NCBI RefSeq assembly: GCF_002699985.1
Contig: NZ_LKBT01000034.1
Location: 248,001-312,000, forward strand
DNA from: Pseudomonas sp. ICMP 561
GTDB lineage: Bacteria; Pseudomonadota; Gammaproteobacteria; Pseudomonadales; Pseudomonadaceae
Length of the DNA: 64,000 nucleotides
Direction of reading: 5' to 3'
How positions within the stretch are numbered: the first letter of the stretch is position 1; the number at the start of each line of letters is the position of its first letter. Shown here in pieces: positions 34,529 to 41,528 of the stretch. The notes under the pieces were generated by a model. That model did no database searches, was not told the origin of the DNA, and saw nothing but the letters and a program-made list of their open reading frames with translations. The position numbers were made by a program, and so were the translations under genes.

Positions 34529-37291
34529 ATGAGCCAAGCTCCCCTCGTCCTGGTGGACGGTTCTTCTTATCTGTACCGCGCTTTTCATGCGCTGCCGCCG
34601 CTCGCCACGTCCAAGGGTTTGCCCACGGGTGCCGTGAAGGGCGTTCTGAATATGCTCAAAAGTCTGCGTCGGCAATACCCGGACAGCCCGTTCGCGGTGG
34701 TGTTCGATGCCAAAGGCGGCACATTCCGTGACGACCTGTACGCCGAGTACAAAGCCAACCGGCCAAGCATGCCGGACGATTTGCGCGTGCAGATCGATCT
34801 GCTGCACGCCTGTGTGAAAGGTTTGGGTTACCCGTTGCTGTGCGTTGACGGGGTCGAAGCTGACGACGTCATCGGCACACTGGCGCGCAGCAGCGCCGCA
34901 GCGGACCGACCGGTAATCATTTCCACCGGCGACAAGGACATGGCGCAGTTGGTCGACGGGCACATCACGCTGGTCAACACCATGACCGGCAGCGTCCAGG
35001 ACGTGGCGGGCGTGAAAGAGAAATTCGGCGTCGGCCCTGAGCACATCATCGATTACCTGGCGCTGATGGGCGACAAGGTCGATAACATTCCAGGCGTGCC
35101 GGGCGTTGGCGAAAAGACCGCCGTAGGCCTGTTGGTCGGTGTGGGCGGCGGCCTGAAAGAGCTTTACGAAAACCTCGAAATGGTCGCAACGCTGCCGATC
35201 CGTGGCGCGAAAACCCTGGCTGCCAAGCTCGAAGAACATCGTGCCATGGCGTTCCTGTCTTACGAGCTGGCGACCATCAAGATCGACGTCCCGCTGGATA
35301 TCGAGCTGGATCAACTGCACTGCACCGAGCCTGATCGTGAAGCGCTGCTTGAGCTTTACGCCGAGCTGGAATTCAAAAGCTGGATCGAAGACCTGCACCG
35401 TGATGCCAAGCGTGTCGGTCTGGAAATCGCCATCGAAGAAGCCCCGGCCCCGGCAGAGTCTCGCTACGAAACCATCCTTGAGCAGAGCCAGCTCGACGTT
35501 TGGCTGAAGAAGCTCAACGACGCCAAGCTGGTGGCGTTCGTGACCCAGAGCAACGGCCTGGACGCCCAGCGTGCGCAACTGGTGGGCTTGTCATTTGCCG
35601 TGCAGACCCACGAAGCCGCTTACATCCCGCTGACCCACTCCTACATGGGCGTGCCGCAGCAACTGGATCGTGATCACGTACTCAAGCAGCTCAAACCGCT
35701 GCTGGAAGACCCGAGCAAAATCAAAGTCGGTCAGCACGCCAAGTTCGATATCAATATCCTCGCTAACTGCGCCATCGACGGCGATCAGAGTCAGGGCATT
35801 GAAGTTCAGGGGCTGCTTTACGACACCATGCTCGAATCCTACGTGCTGGATTCCACCGCAACCCGCCATGACCGCGAAAGCCTTGCGCTGAAATACCTGG
35901 GGCATGCCGCCGGGAATATTCAGGACATCGCAGGCAAGGGCGTGAAGCAACTGACGTTCGACCAGATTTCTCTGGAACTGGCTGCGCAATACGCGGCTCA
36001 GGAAGCTGACATAACGCTGCGCTTACACGAAGCGCTTCAGGCGAAGCTTGCTGCGATTCCGAGCCTGGCCCCGGTGCTCAACGAAATTGAAATGCCGCTG
36101 GTGCCCGTATTGGCGGGTATCGAACGCCAGGGTGCGCTGGTGGACGCCAAACTGCTGGGCATTCAAAGCGTCGAGCTGGGCGACAAGATGGTTGCCCTTG
36201 AGCGCGAGGCGTTCGAAATTGCCGGGGAAGAATTCAATCTGGGATCGCCGAAACAACTGGGCGTCATCCTGTATGAAAAACTCGGCATGCCGGTCCTGAG
36301 CAAGACTGCCAAAGGGCAGGCCTCGACTGCCGAAGCAGTGCTCGCTGAATTGGCCGAGCAAGGTTTTCCGCTGCCTACGGTGTTGATGAAGTATCGCTCG
36401 ATGAGCAAGCTCAAGAGCACATACACCGACCGCTTGCCGGAGCAGATCAACCCGCGCACCGGTCGCATTCACACCTCCTACCATCAGGCGGTGGCGGTGA
36501 CGGGTCGTCTGTCTTCCAGTGATCCAAACCTGCAGAACATCCCGATCCGGACCGCCGAAGGACGCCGCATTCGTCAGGCATTTGTCGCGCCCAAGGGCTA
36601 CAAACTGCTGGCGGCGGACTACTCGCAGATCGAGCTGCGCATCATGGCTCACCTGGCCAAGGATGAAGGTTTGTTGCACGCGTTCCGCAATGATCTGGAC
36701 GTTCACCGGGCAACGGCGGCGGAGGTTTTCGGCGTTGAGCTGGCGGACGTTACAACTGACATGCGTCGCAGTGCCAAGGCGATCAACTTCGGCCTGATTT
36801 ATGGCATGAGTGCTTTTGGTCTGGCCAAGCAGATCGGTGTTGATCGCAAGCAGTCTCAGGCCTATGTGGATCGCTATTTCGCCCGCTACCCGGGCGTGCT
36901 GGATTACATGGAGCGCACTCGCACGCAGGCCGCTGAACAGGGCTTCGTAGAGACCATCTTCGGCCGTCGTCTGTATTTGCCGGACATCAACGCCAAGAAC
37001 CAGGCCTTGCGCAAAGGCGCCGAGCGCATGGCGATCAACGCGCCGATGCAGGGCACGGCGGCAGACATCATCAAGAAGGCCATGGTGGCGGTAAACGGCT
37101 GGCTGGAGGCGTCGAAGCTTGACGCCAGAGTCATCCTGCAGGTGCACGATGAGCTGGTACTGGAGGTTCGCGAAGATCTGGTCGAGCAGATCAGCGAGCA
37201 AATCCGCCCGCACATGAGCGGCGCGGCCCAGCTGGATGTTCCGTTGCTGGTTGAGGTCGGTGTGGGCAATAACTGGGATGAGGCGCACTGA
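34529..37291 (+). CDS. polA: DNA polymerase I with an altered 3'-5' exonuclease site
   Basis: The 920-residue protein has the full Pol I layout. The 5'-3' exonuclease comes first (residues 1-290; LVDGSSYLYRAF, GDKDMAQL). The 3'-5' domain covers about 330-520, and the polymerase domain holds AADYSQIELRIMAHL, RRSAKAINFGLIYG and VHDELVLEV. In the 3'-5' domain the E. coli D355-x-E357 position reads FVTQ (V338, Q340) and the YxxxD motif reads YAAQE (Y488, E492), while the KFD aspartate is kept. So metal ligands for proofreading are substituted. Residues of the other two activities look normal. It starts at the ATG, 12 bases after an in-frame TTG. Confidence 0.96.
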   Translation: MSQAPLVLVDGSSYLYRAFHALPPLATSKGLPTGAVKGVLNMLKSLRRQYPDSPFAVVFDAKGGTFRDDLYAEYKANRPSMPDDLRVQIDLLHACVKGLGYPLLCVDGVEADDVIGTLARSSAAADRPVIISTGDKDMAQLVDGHITLVNTMTGSVQDVAGVKEKFGVGPEHIIDYLALMGDKVDNIPGVPGVGEKTAVGLLVGVGGGLKELYENLEMVATLPIRGAKTLAAKLEEHRAMAFLSYELATIKIDVPLDIELDQLHCTEPDREALLELYAELEFKSWIEDLHRDAKRVGLEIAIEEAPAPAESRYETILEQSQLDVWLKKLNDAKLVAFVTQSNGLDAQRAQLVGLSFAVQTHEAAYIPLTHSYMGVPQQLDRDHVLKQLKPLLEDPSKIKVGQHAKFDINILANCAIDGDQSQGIEVQGLLYDTMLESYVLDSTATRHDRESLALKYLGHAAGNIQDIAGKGVKQLTFDQISLELAAQYAAQEADITLRLHEALQAKLAAIPSLAPVLNEIEMPLVPVLAGIERQGALVDAKLLGIQSVELGDKMVALEREAFEIAGEEFNLGSPKQLGVILYEKLGMPVLSKTAKGQASTAEAVLAELAEQGFPLPTVLMKYRSMSKLKSTYTDRLPEQINPRTGRIHTSYHQAVAVTGRLSSSDPNLQNIPIRTAEGRRIRQAFVAPKGYKLLAADYSQIELRIMAHLAKDEGLLHAFRNDLDVHRATAAEVFGVELADVTTDMRRSAKAINFGLIYGMSAFGLAKQIGVDRKQSQAYVDRYFARYPGVLDYMERTRTQAAEQGFVETIFGRRLYLPDINAKNQALRKGAERMAINAPMQGTAADIIKKAMVAVNGWLEASKLDARVILQVHDELVLEVREDLVEQISEQIRPHMSGAAQLDVPLLVEVGVGNNWDEAH

Positions 37292-37324
37292 CCAGGCGCT
37301 GAGCCGGGGCAAGCACGCGATCTC

Positions 37325-37754
37325 CTGTTGGAGCCGAGCTTGGTCTGGGCGGCATTCCGACGAAGAACGGTAACGCGGTGTGTCTGAAGGGCCGAGGCGT
37401 CTGCATCGCGGGCAAGCCTCGCTCCCACAGGGATTACGCTGTCTGTGGGAGCTGGGCTTGCCTGCGATGAACGATACGCGGTGTGCCTGACCGACCGAGG
37501 CGTCTGATTCGCGGGCAAGCGCGCTCCTACAGGGATCACGCTGGATGTGGGAGCTGGGCTTGGTCTGGGCGGCATTCCGACGAAGAACGATAACGCGGTG
37601 TGCCAGACGGGCCGAGGCGTCTGCATCGCGAGCAAGCTCGGCTCCCACAGGGATCACGCTGGATGTGGGCGCCCGGCTTGCCCGCGAAGAACGGTAATGC
37701 GGTGTGTCTGACAGGCCGAGGCGTCTGCATCGCGGGCAAGCCTCGCTCCAACAG
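37325..37754. repeat. Tandem REPIN array, four inverted pairs
   Basis: Left arms at about 37325, 37443, 37545 and 37663 face right arms at about 37405-37430, 37508-37532, 37624-37650 and 37729-37754. Pair period is about 100-118 bases. Spacers share GCGGTGTGCC...CCGAGGCGTCTGC. Left arms 1 and 3 carry the GGTCTGGGCGGCATTCCGAC module (37342-37361 and 37562-37581). It separates polA from the small RNA gene. Confidence 0.92.
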
Positions 37755-37801
37755 GACAGAGCTGTCTGCACAAAGGCTATCGGAGAATTTCCGCGGGCCA
37801 G

Positions 37802-37829
37802 GAACTTACGCCTCGAAACGCCGGTCAGA
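37802..37829 (+). promoter_or_regulatory. Candidate AlgU (sigma-22) promoter of the small RNA
   Basis: GAACTT (37802-37807), a 17-base spacer and TCAGA (37825-37829) match the AlgU/sigma-E pattern GAACTT-N16/17-TCtGA. Confidence 0.65.
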
Positions 37830-37834
37830 GAACT

Positions 37835-37964
37835 CGATTGGCTGAGAAGCCAGTCATGCTCCTAGTTGTGTTAAGTGTTGGCAGATATCCGGCTTCCCTC
37901 CATGGAAGTCTGGAACTTGAACCCCGAACTTCCCCTCCCCCACATGAAGTCCGGGGTTTTTTTT
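37835..37964 (+). ncRNA. ersA: ErsA-like small RNA (between polA and engB)
   Basis: The gene lies exactly where ErsA sits in P. aeruginosa, between polA and engB, as Spot 42 does in enterics. The AlgU-like promoter predicts a start near 37835. The end is a strong rho-independent terminator: AACCCCGAACTT (37920-37931) pairs with AAGTCCGGGGTT (37947-37958) with one mismatch, then eight T. Predicted length is about 130 nt, close to ErsA. The loop is C-rich (CCCCTCCCCCACATG), suited to pairing with ribosome-binding sites. A second hairpin lies at 37889-37913. ErsA is known to act with Hfq on envelope and exopolysaccharide genes; identity here is inferred from position, promoter and structure. Confidence 0.75.
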
Positions 37965-37973
37965 GCCTGCGAT

Positions 37974-38609
37974 TTACTCGGCGGGTGCCTTGTCTTCCAG
38001 CTCCATCCAGCCTGCAAGCACGGTATAGGCTTCTTCCAGGCCCATGCGCTTTGGTGCAGAGAACAGCTGGATGCTGACGGCATCGCCCCAACCCTTGCGG
38101 ATTTCTGACTGAACCTTGAGCAGTGTGTTCTTGGCTGCGCCGTAAGTCAGCTTGTCAGCCTTGGTCAGCAGAATGTGCATCGGCATGTGGCTGGCGATGG
38201 ACCAGTCCAGCATCAGGATGTCGAAGTCGGTCATCGGGTGACGGATGTCCATCATCAGAATCAGACCTTTCAGGCTTTCCCGGCTGCCCAGATACGCTTC
38301 AAGGTGGCGCTGCCAGTGCAGCTTCAGCGGGATTGGCACTTTGGCGTAGCCGTAACCCGGCAGGTCGACCAGGCGTCGCTCATCGTCCAGCTTGAAGAAG
38401 TTCAGCAGTTGCGTACGACCTGGCGTCTTCGATGTACGGGCCAGGCTGGCGTGCGTCAGGGTATTCAGCGCGCTCGACTTGCCTGCGTTGGAGCGTCCTG
38501 CGAACGCCACTTCAAAGCCGTCGTCGTCCGGGCACTGGTCGACTTTGGCTGCGCTGAGCATGAAGGTTGCCTGTTGGCACAAGCCGAGGATGGGATTCTT
38601 GAGTTGCAT
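37974..38609 (-). CDS. engB: Ribosome biogenesis GTPase YihA/YsxC
   Basis: The 211-residue protein is a small TRAFAC GTPase: G1 GRSNAGKSSALN near 36, G3 DLPGYG near 82 and G4 TKAD near 148. It acts in late 50S assembly. The frame ends 10 bases beyond the convergent small RNA terminator. Confidence 0.96.
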   Translation of the reverse strand: MQLKNPILGLCQQATFMLSAAKVDQCPDDDGFEVAFAGRSNAGKSSALNTLTHASLARTSKTPGRTQLLNFFKLDDERRLVDLPGYGYAKVPIPLKLHWQRHLEAYLGSRESLKGLILMMDIRHPMTDFDILMLDWSIASHMPMHILLTKADKLTYGAAKNTLLKVQSEIRKGWGDAVSIQLFSAPKRMGLEEAYTVLAGWMELEDKAPAE

Positions 38610-38961
38610 GTGATTTCCGGTGAGAGCGGTGCCTGCAAGGGGTGCGGCAAGAGGTGTCGTTTCCGTTTCAGTGGGGCCAGTATATAATTACCGCAGATTT
38701 TGTGTGTGCTTTGTCCCGGTCACGGGAAGCTACATCAGCCAAGCGAGAACTATAAGCGCATTAGAACGCAGTCCGCTTTTAACCTGAAAGGGTTGCTGAG
38801 TATGAAGGCTTTGGAGTCGCCTGTGTTCAGGAGTTCAAAGTGATGCCGTTGCGTGGATTGTGCAGAGACCGCAATAGCGGGGATTCGCGAATCTTCGTCC
38901 GTCTGGATGAGCGAGTCCACCTCTATAAAACTATTCACCTTTAGCCGATCTGGATTACCTG
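38610..38961. other. Divergent leader region engB / cytochrome c4
   Basis: No gene seen. A TATAAT at 38683-38688 and TATAAA at 38926-38931 could be -10 elements, but I see no convincing -35 partner. The region is long and may carry an untranslated leader. Confidence 0.4.
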
Positions 38962-39579
38962 ATGAACAAAATTTTCGTGAGTCTGCTGCTGGCTCTGGGT
39001 ATCTGCGGCACGGCTCAGGCGGCTGATACGGTAGTCGGCGACGCGGCTGCTGGCCAGGCCAAAACCGCTGTTTGCAGTGCCTGCCACGGCCCCGATGGTA
39101 ATAGCCTGGTGCCAAACTTCCCCAAGCTGGCGGGCCAAGGCCAGCGATATACGCTTAAGCAACTGCATGAAATCAAGGACGGCAAGCGCGTCGTGCTTGA
39201 AATGACCGGCTTGCTGACCAGTCTCAACGAGCAGGACCTCAACGATATCGCCGCGTTCTACGCCAGTCAGAAAGGCAGCGTGGGCGCAGCTGACGAGAAA
39301 CTGGTCGCTCGCGGTGAAGCACTGTTCCGTGGCGGCAAGCTGAGTGAGGGCATGCCGGCTTGTACCGGATGCCATTCGCCCAATGGCGTGGGCAACGCGC
39401 CAGCGGGGTTTCCGCATCTGGGCGGTCAACACGCTGATTACATCAAAAAGCAGCTCGTGGCCTTCCGCGAAGGTGACCGCACCAATGACGGCGACACCAT
39501 GGTCATGCGCTCAATAGCCGCCAAGTTGAGTAACAAGGATATCGAGGCGCTTTCGCAGTATATCCAGGGGCTTCACTGA
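38962..39579 (+). CDS. cc4: Cytochrome c4 (diheme)
   Basis: The 205-residue protein has a signal peptide (ending AQAADT) and two CxxCH heme sites, CSACH near 38 and CTGCH near 138, with the two halves of a c4 fold. Cytochrome c4 feeds electrons to terminal oxidases in the periplasm. It lies in the conserved engB-cc4-dsbA order. A hairpin (39588-39625) follows the stop. Confidence 0.94.
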   Translation: MNKIFVSLLLALGICGTAQAADTVVGDAAAGQAKTAVCSACHGPDGNSLVPNFPKLAGQGQRYTLKQLHEIKDGKRVVLEMTGLLTSLNEQDLNDIAAFYASQKGSVGAADEKLVARGEALFRGGKLSEGMPACTGCHSPNGVGNAPAGFPHLGGQHADYIKKQLVAFREGDRTNDGDTMVMRSIAAKLSNKDIEALSQYIQGLH

Positions 39580-39587
39580 TGGCTGAT

Positions 39588-39625
39588 CCTGTGGGAGCCG
39601 CCTGACCTGGCCCGGCTCCCACAGG
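39588..39625. repeat. Inverted repeat hairpin after cytochrome c4
   Basis: CCTGTGGGAGCCG (39588-39600) and CGGCTCCCACAGG (39613-39625) form a perfect 13-bp stem with a 12-base loop. It may be a compact REP or a terminator without a T-tract. Confidence 0.8.
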
Positions 39626-39637
39626 AATCACGGATGA

Positions 39638-39727
39638 CGTAGGACCGGCTTTAGCCGGGAGGTCGTTGGAGCATTCACCAATATTTTTCGCTAGAAATAC
39701 CGCTCTCCCGGCTAAAGCCGGTCCTAC
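39638..39727. repeat. REPIN (CCGGCTTTAGCCGGGAG family)
   Basis: Arms 39638-39661 and 39704-39727 are inverted copies. The spacer (GCATTCACCAATATTTTTCG, then CTAGAAATACCG) resembles that of the 33 kb copy. A further single REP arm is at about 39848-39876. Confidence 0.88.
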
Positions 39728-39887
39728 GGGGCTGCGGGCCGACATAGAATTTCGCAGAGGTTCTACATAATAACGTGGGGCCGGCTTGTGGATGGAGGCG
39801 CCTCGCATGAAGCGGCACTCCAAAAACCCTGAAACACCTCGTTACCGTTCTTCGCGGGCAAGGCCGGTTCCAACAGGTTTTCCATTC

Positions 39888-39916
39888 AAAAAGGGTAGCT
39901 TCGGCTACCCTTTTTT
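39888..39916 (+). terminator. UUCG-loop terminator
   Basis: AAAAAGGGTAGC and GCTACCCTTTTTT enclose a TTCG tetraloop. It lies upstream of dsbA and insulates the dsbA promoter from cc4 and REP transcription. Confidence 0.9.
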
Positions 39917-39939
39917 GATCTTGCCAGCGTTACACTAGC

Positions 39940-39966
39940 GAACTCGCGTCTTGTGAGCCGGTCGAA
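39940..39966 (+). promoter_or_regulatory. Candidate AlgU (sigma-22) promoter of dsbA
   Basis: GAACTC (39940-39945), a 16-base spacer and TCGAA (39962-39966) resemble GAACTT-N16-TCTGA. The start codon is 44 bases downstream. In P. aeruginosa dsbA is reported to be raised by AlgU, which supports the call. Confidence 0.5.
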
Positions 39967-40010
39967 GCCCGGTCGTTGCAAGGCCCTCAAACCAGCCTCA
40001 GGAGTAAAGC

Positions 40011-40643
40011 ATGCGTAATCTGATTCTCAGCGCCGCACTGGTTGCCGCCAGTCTTTTCGGTATCACGGCACACGCTGCCGAGCCTATCGAAGCCGGTAAG
40101 CAGTACACCGTGCTGAGCAGCGCCGTTCCTGTTTCCGAGCCAGGCAAGATCGAAGTTGTGGAAATGTTCTGGTACGGCTGCCCGCACTGCTACGCATTTG
40201 AGCCGACCATCAACCCATGGGTCGAGAAGCTGCCTGCTGACGTTCACTTCGTCCGTATTCCTGCCATGTTCGGCGGCCCTTGGGACGCCCACGGCCAACT
40301 GTTCATCACCCTGGACACCATGGGCGTAGAGCACAAGGTTCACGCCGCAGTATTCGAGGCGATCCAGAAAGGCGGCAAGCGTCTGACCGACAAGAACGAC
40401 ATGGCCGAATTCGTGGCTACTCAAGGCATCGACAAGGAAGAGTTCCTGAAGACCTTCGACTCGTTCGCTGTAAAGGGCAAGATCGCCCAGTACAAGGAAC
40501 TGGCCAAGAAGTATGAAATCACTGGCGTACCGACCATGATCGTCAACGGCAAATACCGCTTCGACCTGGGTTCTGCCGGTGGTCCGGAGCAAACCCTGCA
40601 AGTGGCTGATCAGCTCATCGAAAAAGAGCGAGCGGCCAAGTAA
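40011..40643 (+). CDS. dsbA: Thiol:disulfide interchange protein DsbA
   Basis: The 210-residue protein has a signal peptide (ending AHA) and the DsbA active site CPHC (Cys57, Cys60) with the cis-proline in GVPTMIV near 177. It introduces disulfide bonds into periplasmic proteins. It follows a UUCG terminator and precedes the EEP hydrolase by 12 bases. Confidence 0.97.
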   Translation: MRNLILSAALVAASLFGITAHAAEPIEAGKQYTVLSSAVPVSEPGKIEVVEMFWYGCPHCYAFEPTINPWVEKLPADVHFVRIPAMFGGPWDAHGQLFITLDTMGVEHKVHAAVFEAIQKGGKRLTDKNDMAEFVATQGIDKEEFLKTFDSFAVKGKIAQYKELAKKYEITGVPTMIVNGKYRFDLGSAGGPEQTLQVADQLIEKERAAK

Positions 40644-40655
40644 GCAGCGCCTGCC

Positions 40656-41528
40656 ATGCTGCGCAAGAAAGCAGTACGAAGCGTTGGCCTGCATGATCCG
40701 CGGGTCAACGAGGATCATCTGCAAGCAAGTGGTCTGCCGGCGGACGGTCGGCTCCGCTTGCTTAGCTTCAACATCCAGGTCGGGATCAGCACCGGCCGCT
40801 ATGGTCATTACGTTACGCGCAGCTGGCAGCATTTGCTGCCACATGTGGGGCGGGCCAATAACCTGAAGAAGATAGGTGACTTGCTGGGCGACTTCGATCT
40901 GGTTGCCTTGCAGGAAGCCGATGGCGGCAGTTTGCGTTCCGGCTACGTCAATCAGGTCGAGCACCTTGCCCAGCTCGGTGCCTTTCCTTACTGGTATCAG
41001 CAACTCAATCGCAATCTGGGTCGTTTTGGTCAGCACAGCAATGGCGTGCTCAGCCGCCTGCGACCGTGGGCGATCGAGGATCACCCGTTGCCCGGACCTG
41101 CCGGGCGCGGCGCGATTCTGGTTCGTTTTGGCGAAGGTGAGGATGCGCTGGTCGTGGTGATGATGCACCTGGCACTTGGCGCACGCACTCGTACCCGGCA
41201 ATTGGCCTATATCCGTGAATTGATCGGTGGCTACCGTCACCAGGTATTGATGGGTGACATGAACACCCACGCCCTCGATCTGCTGGAAAAATCTCCATTA
41301 CGTGACCTGGGTCTCCTTGCTCCGCAAATTGAAGCGACTTTTCCCAGTTGGCGACCGCAACGCTGCCTTGATCATATTCTGCTCAGTCCTACACTCACTC
41401 TGGAACGGGTTCAGGTATTGGCTCAGCCAATCTCTGATCATTTGCCTGTTGCAGTGGAGATTCGCCTGCCTGCTTCATTGGGTGGCGACTCGCTGCCCGT
41501 TATCAGTCATCGCGGATCTCCTGAATGA
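40656..41528 (+). CDS. Endonuclease/exonuclease/phosphatase (EEP) family protein
   Basis: The 290-residue protein has the EEP catalytic layout: RLLSFNIQ near residue 35, ALQEADGG near 85, VMMHLALG near 167, MGDMNTH near 205, LDHILLSP near 240 and SDHLPVAV near 265. Substrates in the family range from nucleic acids to phospholipids and phosphoinositides and cannot be fixed here. It has no signal peptide. The stop overlaps the diguanylate cyclase start (ATGA), and the gene follows dsbA by 12 bases. Confidence 0.87.
   Translation: MLRKKAVRSVGLHDPRVNEDHLQASGLPADGRLRLLSFNIQVGISTGRYGHYVTRSWQHLLPHVGRANNLKKIGDLLGDFDLVALQEADGGSLRSGYVNQVEHLAQLGAFPYWYQQLNRNLGRFGQHSNGVLSRLRPWAIEDHPLPGPAGRGAILVRFGEGEDALVVVMMHLALGARTRTRQLAYIRELIGGYRHQVLMGDMNTHALDLLEKSPLRDLGLLAPQIEATFPSWRPQRCLDHILLSPTLTLERVQVLAQPISDHLPVAVEIRLPASLGGDSLPVISHRGSPE

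Noticed and set aside
37325..37754. CRISPR-like array
   Set aside because: The repeats are inverted pairs with conserved spacers, not direct repeats with unique spacers. No cas genes are present. They are REPINs.
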